From the NCBI GenBank assembly GCA_012934845.2, contig WNNJ02000383.1, forward strand, positions 1 to 64,000: 64,000 bases of DNA, in the 5' to 3' direction. Position 1 is the stretch's first letter. The number at the start of each line of letters is the position of its first letter. The stretch is from Pomphorhynchus laevis (lineage: Eukaryota > Acanthocephala > Palaeacanthocephala > Echinorhynchida > Pomphorhynchidae). The notes below the pieces were generated by a model. That model was not told where the DNA came from and ran no database searches. It worked only from the letters and a program-made list of their open reading frames with translations. Below, one piece after another: positions 12,240 through 23,230 of the stretch. The translations under genes and the position numbers were made by a program.

Positions 12240-15085
12240 AAATAGAATTAAAGCAAAAATAGAAAGAAAAGCCGTCAGAAATCATCGTCTACCGGTAAAA
12301 CTTGTCCACTTCTGACATCATCTTCATGGCCTCAGGTCAGGTAGGATCTGAGCCCTCCAACCAATACCACACGCCGCCCTTCGACTGAACAACCCGAGGT
12401 CTGTAACCCCCAACCAAAGAGTCCAATCAAGGCGGACTATGCTGGATAAGCGAGAGATGAAGAGCTTAAGAAACCTTAGCCTTTGCTCTGGGGAACGTCC
12501 TCTTGAGAAGAAGACTAATCCCGAGATAGCCCAAGTGCCCCAGAGGCGCACCTGAGTTTTCCCTTTCAATGACAGATGCTAGGCCCGTTTCAGAGCCCAT
12601 CTAGCTCTCTTCAGAGTACGTTTAAGTCTATTCAGGTCTGCTTTCGCTGACGAGTTCACCGTAACGGTGAACCCCAGGTATTTTACTCGACTCGTGAAGA
12701 CAGGGAGTGGTTGATTGGTCAAAATGGAGGAGAGTGCAGATAGTGCTAATCTCTTTAGTTTTTGCTTTGTTGCAAGGGCGCCATGAAAGACAAACACCTG
12801 CGATTTAGCGGAGTTTAGAATAAGATTGGACATGGGTAAATAGTCTTTTAATCTTAAAAAAGAAACGGCTGATGTCCGAGACTACGTCTTTGCACATGCG
12901 TCTAGAGAACACGGCTGTGGTATCATCAGCGTATACAACTAGACGTTGTTCGCGTTTAAATATTTTAAAGAGTTCAATGGAAACAGCAAGGAACAAGATA
13001 AGAAAAAGACGGGATCCTTGGGGCACACCCGTAATAGGCTAGAACTGACGCGCATCAGGGTCGTCTTTATAATAGAATCGCTTGGTGTACAGTAGTATCT
13101 CCACCCTGTTAATAATTCTCGCAAGCAACCCGAGGGACATGATAGAAGAGATAACAAATGGAATGGAGATGCGATCAAATGCAGCAGAAAAATCAAGAAA
13201 AACAGCCACAGCAAGTTGACGACTATTATCCTGACAGAACTGATGCCTTTACCTACAGCTATATGGACCGAGTGACCTTTGACGAACCCATGGAAACTTT
13301 GGAATTAAATTTCGCCTACTTAAATGATCGCGGATTCTACACGCATGCGCTTTTTCGTAGCTCGATACGAGGGAATTTTGAGTCGATATGGGCCACAGGT
13401 CTTTAGGACATGATACCGGATTTTTCTTAGGTAGAAATATACGTCTACTAATGTTGATGCCGGCCACATCAGATGGGGCGGCTAATAGCATTGTTAAGGC
13501 CACTTCCCTTCTTTGATCGGCTGTCAAAAGCTGACAGACACGAGAAGAGAGTAAAGCGACGGATTTGGAGGTGCACGGAAGAGGCCCCCAAGAGTTAAGG
13601 ATATCTGTGACAGATAAATTCCTACTTCTGAAATCTCTTTAAGGCGGGATTGGCTGAGGTGATTCAGTGGCTCTATAATTATGTATGGATATTGATTCCA
13701 CCAAAACTTTATCAAGACCTATATTACCAATCCAACTCAATGTCCTATCCCCCCAACAGACAAATTTCTCCTTGAATATCTTCCAGAAGGAAGATTAGGC
13801 TGGATTAAGAAAATCAATGCTTGTCCTATCCTTACCCAGTTGGAACCTATATCTAGTGTTCCAATATTCTTTCGAGCGAACTTGCCTAGAAGAAGCAGAG
13901 AGATTAAGAAGACGAAACATATACGCTATAGTCTTGAGTTTTGTCGGGGTGGGACAGTAAACATGGCCTTTATAGGTTGTCGAAAGCATTGCGCTGTCTT
14001 GCGAAGAGAGGTAGGAATTAAATTCAGTTAGACTATCATTACCAATTCGGTGGAAGCTCTGGATAGCTGCCTGAAAGCCACTCTGATAGGATCAAAGTTT
14101 AATTTCCTTCGAAGCAGCGTACCTCTTCAATCCGCCAAAGAATCAAGTCATGAGAGGTGGACAGATGTTGTCGCGACTGCTCCGTACAGTGGGGTTTCAA
14201 CAAACACCTCTCATGGAGCAGTAATAAGTCGAGGAGTGAATTTGTTGATGTGCAATGAAAGGTGGGGGACGGTGGTTTATGAATAAGATAACTGTTCCTG
14301 GCTCTGCGGAGTGCTGCATTAATCCAACGACCAGCTCTGTCGTTGAAATCACCAAGTATGATGTCATAACCGCTATCTAAAATCCTATACAGGAGGTCAC
14401 GGTTCTTGTGAATCTCACCTGGACGGATGTATACATTGACTAGACTGAGACGTTTATCGTTCTTACAGAGTGAAACTACTAAACAAGAAAGGGATGAACA
14501 AGAATAATTTAAAAGAAGGGAGAATCTTAAAGAGCATTTAACTAAGGTCAAGAGTCCTTGAGATGAAGAGGAATGAGATGAATCGAGTAATGTGCTGGGG
14601 GAGATGAATAGACCGCGTCTCCTGAAGAACTATAATATCTGCATCTCTATCAGATAGAAGTCTAAGGGCAGAAGCTCCTCCCGAATTCCACTGAAGAATA
14701 TTCAGTGAAAAAGGCTCACGAGTACTCTGCATTGTGTTAGGTCAGCTGGGTGGGAGTGCCTCAACCTAGATGAAGCTAATCGTAGAAGGGTTACCCCCTC
14801 CACCACTGGCGCCATCCAAAATGGGCACTTGCCAACGGGCACTATCTTCATTTCCCATGGAGACCTTTGTTTCCACTTTAGAGGCTTTCCAATCTTTATG
14901 GAAGGAACGGCGTGAGCCGATGCCCTCTTTTCTTGGATTCTGAAACTGCTTCCTTTGTTATTTGAAGCAAAGCGTAAAAAGCCGTAGCCAAAGCCGAGAA
15001 CAGGTCCTCCATACGTTTGAAAGCTGCTTGAATCTTGATATCAGTGATTCTCAAAAGCTCTGTATCAGACATTCTCGCGACTTCA
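12240..15085 (-). mobile_element. LINE-A copy: ORF1 C-terminus, AP endonuclease and RT, decayed
   Basis: On the minus strand, in order: the end of ORF1 (about 15085-14760; ASRMSDTELL matches ASRMTDADIF-like residues of the copy at 23.7 kb), ORF2 start at 14732 (MQSTREPFSLNILQWNSGG), endonuclease residues including LGDFNDRAGRWINAALRR, RT fragments with AFDRISIPF-type motif A (about 13150), YADDT at about 12935, then a C-terminal region ending near 12324. Several frame breaks interrupt ORF2. The 3' end is near 12240 and the 5' end is truncated inside ORF1. Zinc-knuckle ORF1 plus AP endonuclease places it in the Jockey/I/R1 group of non-LTR elements; the exact clade is open. Confidence 0.87.
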
Positions 15086-15220
15086 GTCTAGCATTTATCT
15101 TTGATTGTTTTATTTCACGTTTCCTCTTTATGTTGTTTTTATTCAGTTTTTATTTCGTATGATTTAACTTTCTGTGAGCCCTTTGCTCTTAAGTTGTTAT
15201 ATGTAATAATAGCGTCTAAC
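15086..15220 (+). mobile_element. LINE-E 3'-end fragment
   Basis: The block beginning CATTTATCTTTGATTG and ending with GTAATAATAG matches, in opposite orientation, the 3' untranslated end of the LINE-E copy at 38270-38540. Both end in a short TAA-rich tail. Only the 3' tail remains, and it abuts the truncated 5' end of the LINE-A copy, which lies in the opposite orientation. Confidence 0.65.
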
Positions 15221-15438
15221 CAGCGCTCTTTAGAAATGAGAGTTGAACATAACTACTTTAATGAAATCCGTTTTGAGAGTCACATAATAACTTTTAATGT
15301 TGGTTTGTAGTGCTTTATACTTAACCAAACGCTACTTTTAAAACGGGGCAATGCTAGCCCATGTTCAGTTTGCAAGAATGCGAAAATGAGTCATATTTAT
15401 GTTGAAAATTTATTTAAACGCTATCATTGAATTAACAC

Positions 15439-16020
15439 TTTTTCGTCTACCTCATGGCTGAAATAGACTGACTACACAGGGGCTGTTTCATGGAATCATT
15501 TTATTCATATTACATACGTGGTGTTTGTAAAAATTTGCCTCTGCTGTGAATCGTTGTTCATATTTACTTAGCTAATAATCAAGTTATTCTTTTTGGTATG
15601 TATTTTTAATACAAAAGATATAAAACGTCAGACCACGGATAAGCATATGCTGATATCCTTCCATAACTATAACTATATGTTCTTGAAAATGATGCCAAGC
15701 AACGTTCGATTAAATACATCAAAATGATTAATTTTTATTACTGTTGAGTATGAATTCTCTAGTTATTCGAGAGATAAACCCTAATTAGTTTCCTTTCGAT
15801 TTGAGGGAATAGCTTTGATTTGCCACATAGAATTTGAGTTATCAGTGAACTAGTCAACTTTGATATCACTACTGCATCATTAGTTAAGTGACTGTGAACA
15901 ACGTATCACGGTAAAAGCAAGTTATTTTACAAACACCACGTATGCCACGAATTTGAACAACATGATTTCATAAAACAACCCCTGTATAGTATACTTCAGT
16001 GAATTAAAGTAGACGAAAAA
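15439..16020. mobile_element. Foldback/MITE-like element, ~582 bp with long inverted ends
   Basis: The ends are imperfect inverted repeats of about 120 bp. The left arm starts TTTTTCGTCTAC and contains CACAGGGGCTGTTTCATGG and ACGTGGTGTTTGTAAA. The right arm, reversed, starts TTTTTCGTCTAC and contains ACAGGGGTTGTTTTATG and ACGTGGTGTTTGTAAA. No coding capacity lies between. No clear target-site duplication was found, so the family is not assigned. It behaves as a non-autonomous DNA transposon or foldback element. Confidence 0.7.
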
Positions 16021-16678
16021 TTGGTCGTTCAATTAACGTCTTTTTTATAGAAACAGGACTCGCTGTTCATCTATGCACAAATAACATACATCGCTGTGTC
16101 ACATATTATTTTCACTTATTTCAAGTGAAGCTGCGAGAGGTGTCTTTTTTGTGTCGACTGTTTCGATTAACTTCGATCGATTATAACTTTTATCGGTTGT
16201 ATCACATACTGCCAAACTTTATAATCCTTAGTGGACATAAATCACAAAACCAAATGAGGTCATTTTGTTTATTCGAGAAAACATAAAGGAAATGAAAACA
16301 ACAACTGACAGAAGAGGGATTCTAAAATTGTATGTAAAATTGCCAATTTCAATACTTGAAATGTTTTCTACTAGTTAATGGAACTAGACATTTAATGTAT
16401 ATAGTTATTTCCTAGAGTCGATTTACTACCTACATAATTAACTTCCATAATCGAAATTCTAGAAACTATATTTAACACCATAACACTAATAATTACACTT
16501 ATATGACCCTGTTCAGAGTTCTAACTAACAGCACTGATTGATTTTATCATTTTTTGAATATGTTCTTAAAGCATTATCAACGAGTAGAATTTGTCGCAAG
16601 GTTCAATTGGTTTGCAACAATATTCGTCAATATTAAACAGTTGTAACAATAAATACTTAATTTTAATCAATTTTTCGA
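16021..16678. other. AT-rich intergenic DNA
   Basis: No gene or repeat was recognised. The reading frame at 16566-16769 (minus) is an accident of the degenerate tandem repeat that follows. Confidence 0.4.
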
Positions 16679-16885
16679 TATTGTCCGACTTTACACATAA
16701 ATTAAAATCAGTGAGTTCATAATACTGTCGAATGGTGAATAATACTTGAAATTGTCCTGCTTTCTGCACAGGTTAAAACCAGTAACTCTATAAGATTGTC
16801 GAATGATGAAAATGCTGTCCAAGTTTTGCACAGATTTAAAAGCAATGGCTTCATAGCACGGCGAAATGATAAAAAATATTTAAGC
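16679..16885. repeat. Degenerate ~68-bp tandem repeat, about three units
   Basis: Three successive segments share the skeleton ATTGTCC, TTTgCACAg, TTAAAAtCAGT, then TGTCGAATGrTGAA. They differ at roughly a quarter to a third of positions and by short indels. A partial fourth unit may continue at about 16935 (AAAACCAGTAAATT). Confidence 0.55.
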
Positions 16886-17189
16886 CCTATAACAGCTTAT
16901 TTGTTTTAAACTCTTCTATAATATGAATTAATATAAAAATTCAAAACCAGTAAATTATTTAAAGTTATATAATATATATTAAGGTAGTATATTGAAGCTA
17001 ATTGTATAGATAATACCGTAATTTTTATTCAACAAGAACATTTATCCAGTTCAAATATGCCTCAATAACGCTAATTTTAGTAACGAAGAAGATAAACGCA
17101 AAACCATTTAGATATAAATGCTAAAATCATTTATATTGCTACATTCAATTTATACCGAAAAGATTACAATTTTTTATTTAAGAAAATGA

Positions 17190-17405
17190 AATTATGTAGT
17201 TCCTCCCGATAACCTATATTCCTTATTCGAATACATCGTATATTATTTATTAGTGAATTTATAAAAATTGATTTGTATTTTAAATTTTAATTTTAAAATT
17301 TTAACTTTATATATATTATATAATTATTTATTATTTATATTATTTATGAAAATTTTTAATTTATATACAGCCAAAAATATGAAGACTCAGTTAGCTGACC
17401 TGATG
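17190..17405 (+). mobile_element. Naiad 3' terminal fragment
   Basis: Begins GTAGTTCCTCCCGATAACCT and ends GACTCAGTTAGCTGA, matching the last ~220 bp of the full Naiad units in plus orientation. The AT-rich middle has diverged. It is a solo 3' tail from a severely 5'-truncated insertion. Confidence 0.75.
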
Positions 17406-17827
17406 TTAAAAGTTCGTGCATTTCAAATATCATGAAATATAACACAATATATATGATTTGTTTATGCATAAGTTCTCCTTGTAGTCTATTTAAATAATTT
17501 AATTGAAGCATATAGTAAATTTAAATAGTTTCAAAATAGAATGTAACAAAATATGGTCAAATATGTAAACTCTTAACATATTATTACAAGTAAATTTTCA
17601 TAAATGAGCTTAAACATCCTGATTTATATCCTAATATTATCTAAGAGAAAAAACATAAGTCGTATGTATTTGTTCCTGCCGCCATGTTGTGCCAGGGACA
17701 AATTCAAATATCTATAATATATAAGGTCCTCCTTATTATCTTCTATCGTTATTCTAACATCGCATATTATGAATATCTCTTTAATCATAAAATACTAAAA
17801 TATTATAGAGTCTTTAAATTATAAAAT

Positions 17828-17859
17828 ACATAAGGTTTTTAGCAGTAAAAACCTTATGT
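17828..17859. repeat. Perfect 14-bp-arm hairpin
   Basis: ACATAAGGTTTTTA (17828-17841) and its exact reverse complement (17846-17859) enclose GCAG. A third, direct copy of the arm follows immediately at about 17865. No function is assigned. Confidence 0.7.
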
Positions 17860-18203
17860 TAAATACATAAGGTTTTTATATAGCTAAATTTTTATTTATG
17901 ATGGTATAAAACATCTAGTTTCAGTTCACTGATTTGATCAGCATCAAATCAATCGCGTTGGACATTACAATATTATTCAAATATATTGATCTATAATAAT
18001 ATAATTTATCGTTGGCTACTAGAGTATCGGTAATTTTTATTTGGACGTAAAATTTGTATAAGAATTGGAAATCATGTGACTGCTTTGCATTTTTGCTGTT
18101 CTTAAGATGAACAACGTTACTGTTTGATTATTGTTTGCTATTGTCAGGTTTTTCCAAATTGTTAGTGTAATAATAATGCTGACCTTGTCAGACTCTTACT
18201 ATC

Positions 18204-20936
18204 ATGACTACCCCCAATAAAGACTTCAGCGATAAAGATAAGCTTGAAAGCAATATCACCGATATTAGCGATATTTTAGTTTGTTTGCCCTACATATGTA
18301 ATCGGAATGTCTATCTAAATCTGAACGAGGAAATCAAAAATATTGGACCAGACCTTTGTTTTGATAGTTTTAAAAGAGATACTATCATCAGTTTAAATAA
18401 TAATACTGAAGCCGTAGTAACTATTCGATCTACGAGGATCTTGATAACGAACCATCCTTTGAATATTAAAACTGATTGCAATGGCCGTGACGCTGATGTA
18501 AATAATGAACCACTGTTAACTTTACTGTTCGAAATTGGTATCAACGACCAAGTAATACAAAGATCGTTTAGCTTGGAAATTGCTTTGCTCAATGACTGGG
18601 CAGTTCTCTCTGCACAAGTCGGTGGTTTTCCATTATGGCTTGAATGGAAAACGCTCATGTCAGTAGTAATAATTTTCAAATCAAATTCTGAAAGACAAAG
18701 CTTCTTGTCCGATTTAAAAGCGAAATACTTAAGTCAATGGACAAAATTTAATATCAACGGTTTATCTCCAGATAAGTTGTCACTATCATCTATGGTGGTA
18801 TCTAATACTAATGCTGAAGGCAATGATTATAGAGACAGAAACATGCCAAATTGTACTCTGGCGTTAGAAGATGATGAAACTATTGATGGGTTAAAAGTAT
18901 CACACGATAGAGTTGAAGAAAATATCCATTATAATTGGGTAAGCATATCAAACGACGGTTTATGCCCTACGTACCCCAAAAAGGTGTACGTTCCTAAGCG
19001 GTCGGTAGATCCTAGCCTTAAACTAGTAAAGGAGTGTGCAAGTTTTCGAAGCGAAGGACGATTTCCAGTTTTAAGTTATTATCACAGGGAAAGTAATGTG
19101 GCATTATGTAGAGCATCTCAACCGTTAATTGGGTTTACAGGTAAATCCGTTGCTGATAGAATACATCTGTTAAATATTGCTGATGGTAAACGTTTACTTA
19201 TAGCAGATTTACGTCCTAAATTAAATGCACTTGCAAATCGTGCTCAAGGAAAAGGCTACGAATCTGAACGCGACTACGAGTTTGTGGACTATAAATTTTA
19301 TGGATTGGAAAACATACATGTGATTCGAGACGCCTGGTATGAATGCTTTGCTCATTTGAAACAACCAACCAAATTAAACATTTTTAATCGCTCACAAGAC
19401 CGAAAGGAGCAGTCGCGATCATCGCAGTACAATTTTTTAACACTACTAAGCTCAGGAGGCGCTTTTAAACGACACAATCAAGAATTTGCACCTGCCAACA
19501 TGCTCGTATTCTCAGCAATCAGTAAATGGCATTCTCATGTCTATCGTTTATTACACGTGTCCAATTGTCTTGCCAAACGAATGTTTTCGACCACCTCTGT
19601 CATCACCGCTACTAATTCTGTGCTTGGTGCTGAAAACGGACGAAATAATTTCGGTAATATATTAGTACATTGTAGTGACGGATGGGATCGGACAAGTCAG
19701 GTGTGTTCTTTGGTTCAACTAATGATAGATCCATTTAGCAGAACAATATCTGGGTTTCTACGATTAATTCAGAAGCAATGGCTTGATTTCGGCTTTAAAT
19801 TTGGCTCTAGGTGTCAACAAACTAACTGCTTCGAATCTAGAGCAACTGGTGACGGTGATAAAGACATTTATTCAAGCAATGAAAACAGCAAAGAAGCTTC
19901 GCCTATATGGATACAGTTTTTGGAAGCATTGTATCAGCTAATGTCTTGTAATCTACGATCGTTTGAGTTTACGCAAGACTTGCTAATCGATTTACATGAG
20001 ATTTCATGTCGTTTTGACTATATCGATTTTCGTGGAAACAGTGCCAACGAGCGAACACAGTTCGCACAGCGTCAACCGAATCTAAAGTGCTACTCATTCA
20101 ATAGGTTGCGAAAACGCTTACAATTAGGCAATTACACTAATAAGCTGTATGATAAAGTGCAAATAAATGACACAAATAGCTTATCTCTATTATTTCTGCC
20201 TAGCCTTGCGAGTTTCACGATCTGGTCGAAAATGTATTCTCGCTATCAGACAGCTTGGTTGTGCAGCTATCAAAACGGTAGGCTATCACATATACAATTC
20301 TATCCTAGTGTAACTAGCATTATAAGGGATGCACTGTTCGAACATAATTATCGTTTCGATGCTATCCTTCAACATTGTCAAGCGATTACAACTGAGATCA
20401 CTTCTACTCCGTCTGATAATTCATGCAGTAATGGCAATGGTAGCAATAACGACAACATGAGTAACAATAATAGGGATATGTCAAATATTGTTTTTGTAAA
20501 GGATTTGATTTCATCATTTCTATGTAGAGGACTCGCCGGTGATGATGTTTATGTAAAAAATCGAAATAGTTTGCTGAAAAACAGTTCATTTTGGCTGTGT
20601 TGTGGACTTAATCACCTAATTGGCAATATTCAGGCAATGTCTTTCATTATATGTGATATATGTAATTGTCTGATTTGTCACGAGTGTGCCCAGTTTTTCA
20701 TAGTTCTTGACGATCAGAACTTAATGAAAATATCATATAAAGAATATATGAACAGCCGAGAAAACTATCAGACAAGCAACAAATACTGCAACATTGATGA
20801 TGCTGGAGCTGGTGATGATATTCGAAATAAAGGATGTACTAATTCTTCCATAAATGTTACCAGTACAGGAAGTAGAGGAAGAATGATACGAAACAACACC
20901 AACTTATTCATAATCACATGCAACAACTGCTTCTGA
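18204..20936 (+). CDS. Myotubularin-related phosphoinositide 3-phosphatase (MTMR6/7/8-like), 910 aa
   Basis: Removes the 3-phosphate from PI(3)P and PI(3,5)P2 on endosomal membranes. The N-terminal ~230 residues correspond to the PH-GRAM domain. The phosphatase core follows: GRFPVLSYYH, ALCRASQPLIGF, RPKLNALANRAQGKGYE and ENIHVIRD, then the CX5R active site HCSDGWDRTSQ with Cys490 and Arg496, then FEFTQDLL and IWSKMYSRY. RPKLNA and the tryptophan/tyrosine pattern fit the MTMR6/7/8 branch. The family usually has ~620-660 residues; the extra length comes from loops in the core (notably before the active site) and a C-terminal extension. Instead of the usual coiled coil, that extension has paired cysteines (CDICNCLICHEC near residue 820, final CNNC) resembling half of a FYVE zinc finger, as MTMR3/4 carry. 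The gene is intronless, the ATG has an A at -3, and an AATAAA follows at 20990. Confidence 0.9.
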   Translation: MTTPNKDFSDKDKLESNITDISDILVCLPYICNRNVYLNLNEEIKNIGPDLCFDSFKRDTIISLNNNTEAVVTIRSTRILITNHPLNIKTDCNGRDADVNNEPLLTLLFEIGINDQVIQRSFSLEIALLNDWAVLSAQVGGFPLWLEWKTLMSVVIIFKSNSERQSFLSDLKAKYLSQWTKFNINGLSPDKLSLSSMVVSNTNAEGNDYRDRNMPNCTLALEDDETIDGLKVSHDRVEENIHYNWVSISNDGLCPTYPKKVYVPKRSVDPSLKLVKECASFRSEGRFPVLSYYHRESNVALCRASQPLIGFTGKSVADRIHLLNIADGKRLLIADLRPKLNALANRAQGKGYESERDYEFVDYKFYGLENIHVIRDAWYECFAHLKQPTKLNIFNRSQDRKEQSRSSQYNFLTLLSSGGAFKRHNQEFAPANMLVFSAISKWHSHVYRLLHVSNCLAKRMFSTTSVITATNSVLGAENGRNNFGNILVHCSDGWDRTSQVCSLVQLMIDPFSRTISGFLRLIQKQWLDFGFKFGSRCQQTNCFESRATGDGDKDIYSSNENSKEASPIWIQFLEALYQLMSCNLRSFEFTQDLLIDLHEISCRFDYIDFRGNSANERTQFAQRQPNLKCYSFNRLRKRLQLGNYTNKLYDKVQINDTNSLSLLFLPSLASFTIWSKMYSRYQTAWLCSYQNGRLSHIQFYPSVTSIIRDALFEHNYRFDAILQHCQAITTEITSTPSDNSCSNGNGSNNDNMSNNNRDMSNIVFVKDLISSFLCRGLAGDDVYVKNRNSLLKNSSFWLCCGLNHLIGNIQAMSFIICDICNCLICHECAQFFIVLDDQNLMKISYKEYMNSRENYQTSNKYCNIDDAGAGDDIRNKGCTNSSINVTSTGSRGRMIRNNTNLFIITCNNCF

Positions 20937-20989
20937 TTATTTTATGCCTGATAACACTTTGTCGCTGTATATTTAAGTATTCTGAATGT

Positions 20990-20995
20990 AATAAA
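20990..20995 (+). promoter_or_regulatory. Poly(A) signal AATAAA of the myotubularin gene
   Basis: It lies 54 bp after the stop codon, at the expected distance for a short 3' UTR, and just before the (AT)45 tract. In AT-rich DNA a chance match is possible. Confidence 0.5.
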
Positions 20996-21035
20996 TGTTA
21001 GTTTCCATCAATATTTTACTTCAACACAAACACTA

Positions 21036-21040
<5 letters not shown>

Positions 21041-21130
<90 letters not shown>
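21041..21130. repeat. (AT)45 microsatellite
   Basis: Ninety uninterrupted bases of alternating A and T. The long IYIY reading frames on the minus strand here are artefacts of the repeat. Confidence 0.97.
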
Positions 21131-21133
<3 letters not shown>

Positions 21134-21315
21134 CATAAGAGTTTCGTTTGAATCGGTATTGCTCGAGATTGCGAATAGCAATTCTTTCCGTATATTTAAG
21201 TAAGTGTTCGAATCGAGCATATTCTTCAGTCTGCAAACTCTCGTCACTCCTAGACGGTCATGTGATAGCCGGCAGCCATCGTCAGTAAGATGAACTATCA
21301 CACGCCGTTTCGGTT

Positions 21316-21362
21316 GCCTCTGTGACATTGTGAAAATGCAATTTTCACAATGTCACAGAGGC
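21316..21362. repeat. Perfect 47-bp palindrome (22-bp arms, 3-nt loop)
   Basis: The left arm 21316-21337 starts GCCTCTGTGACATTG. The right arm 21341-21362 is its exact reverse complement, and the loop is GCA. It lies between the AT microsatellite and a Naiad fragment cluster. Complementarity stops abruptly at both outer edges, suggesting a junction formed by an inverted duplication or template switch rather than an old stem. Confidence 0.85.
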
Positions 21363-21449
21363 ACAACAGCTTTCACGTACACTAAGTCACGCATACAAAT
21401 ATAATTTTTACATGCTGAAATGAGATGGCATGACACAGTAAGTAATATT

Positions 21450-22625
21450 TACCATATAATATTAAAATAATACATTAAATAATGAAATTTTAAGAATTGC
21501 ACCAATATATACTGATATTTATTTCTTCAAAATCATTTAAATGAATACTAAATCTGAACTATATAAATATATGAAATATATGTTTCGATACATTATTGAT
21601 ATATGTGTATTTAATTCTAATAATTTTTATTCAATTAGTGAGCATATTTATCCAGAAAGCCTTATTCTTAACAAAACTAATATTAATGATAAAGAAGGTG
21701 TATATCTAGATATGAACATTAAATTAACATTAACTAAAACTACTATTAATTTATATCGTAAAGATGACATATTTAAATTTACAAGAAACATATTTTTGCA
21801 TGAGCATTCATGCATACCATATAATATAAAATATAATACATTAAATAATGAAATTTTAAGAATTGCAACAATATGTAATGATATTGGCTTTCTTCAAAAT
21901 CATTTAAATAATTTAATAGATACATATTTTAAACTAGGTTACTATAAAAATAACATCAAGCAGAAAATAGTAAAATATATAAATCAACACAATAATATTA
22001 AAAATAAATTTAAACTCTTAAGCGAAAAGCTGTATGAATGGATAATTAGCATGTATTTGGGCCCGCTGCTATGTTAAGTTGAAGAATAAGGACCGAAAAT
22101 TTTAAATTTTATTTGAATAATTTAATAGATACATATTTAAAACTAGGTTACTATAAAAATAACATCAAGCAGAAAATAGTAAAATATATAAATCAACACA
22201 ATAATATTAAAAATAAATTAAAAATCATGAGCGAAAAGTTTTATGTTAGGATAGTAAATTATATACTTTGTATTAGAATAAGATACTATATAATCAAATT
22301 CATAATGTGTATAAGAATAAGATACTATCGTATAAGAATAAGCACGTGTTTGGCCCCGCTGCTATGTTGGGTAGAGGAGTTAGGGGCCGAAACCTGATAG
22401 CATAGCAGTTCCTCCTGATGACCTCTAATCCTTATTCTGATACATCGTCTATTATTAATTAGTCATATCATAAAAATCGACTTTTATTTTAAATGTTAAT
22501 AATAATTTTTATCGTTATATAAATATAAATTATTTATTATTTAATTATTTATTTTATTTATCATTATTTTTAATTTATAAATAATATAAAATACATGGAC
22601 TCAATTAGCTGATATGATTTATTAT
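21450..22625 (+). mobile_element. Naiad fragment cluster: three overlapping 5'-truncated pieces in tandem
   Basis: Piece 1 (about 21450-21540) is a short internal segment (AATGAAATTTTAAGAATTGC). Piece 2 (21541-22105) jumps back to RT motif C, runs through the thumb (178-codon frame 21541-22077) and stops in the 3' non-coding block. Piece 3 (22108-22625) again starts inside the thumb (NNLIDTYLKLGYYKNN) and runs to the 3' terminus (GACTCAATTAGCTGA). Staggered tandem truncation of this kind is typical of Penelope-like insertions with pseudo-LTRs. In piece 2 the metal-binding Tyr-Ile-Asp-Asp reads YIID (one catalytic Asp lost), and the DKEG codon is intact, unlike the big array. Confidence 0.85.
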
Positions 22626-22739
22626 ACTCTATTTACAAAATTGGAATTTTTAAGTACCAATACGCTGTTCACACTAATATGTTCATTTTCTTCCAGAGTG
22701 AAGCACTTTCTTCCACACTGAAGATCATGTAAATATCAA

Positions 22740-23230
22740 TTCTGTATTTAATCTCATCTTTGAATTCAACCTATCGTCCCTTATTTTAAAAATAATCTCT
22801 TTACTTTTCATTCTATCCCATCATTCACATTTTATCTCTAGTCATCTTTGCATCGAATCTCCCGTATCTTTTATATTTAATCCCTTCCTCATTCAGTTGA
22901 TCGAGTCATTAGTTTTTATCTCATCACTTTCCTATTCAATATCTCGTTACTTCTTTACATATAGCATCATCATTGTTCATTCAATCCAGTCACTATCGTA
23001 TTAAATACCTCGTTATCTTTAAATTCAATATATTATTATACATATTTTAAATATAATCTTTTTATGCATTCAATCCTATCAATTTTTTTGCATTTACTCT
23101 CTTTTCATCCTTGCATTGAATCTCCAGTAACCTATTCTACATATAATCCCTTCCTTTCTCAGACAATCCTATCATTTTTACGTTTAATCTCGTCGTCTTC
23201 GTATGCGTAGAAGACGAGGTAATTCTCAGC
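22740..23230 (-). repeat. Diverged ~20-bp minisatellite
   Basis: A loosely repeated unit of the form TTTAATCTCGTCATCTTTGCA recurs with many substitutions throughout. Its reverse complement (GATTAAATGCAAATGTGACG-like) recurs in other parts of the window, at 23490-23600, 32110-32700 and about 54590-54690. Individual units are poorly conserved, so copy number cannot be stated by eye. Confidence 0.55.

Larger units (their letters stand above)
16886..18203. other. AT-rich intergenic DNA upstream of the myotubularin gene
   Basis: It contains a Naiad tail and a small hairpin (listed separately) and no further coding region. The last 200 bp before the ATG at 18204 should hold the promoter and 5' leader, but no TATA-like or initiator element is distinctive enough to call in this AT-rich context. 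Confidence 0.35.

Noticed and set aside
21008-21328. Minus-strand frame full of alternating Ile-Tyr
   Set aside because: It is the translation of the (AT)45 microsatellite and has no other support.
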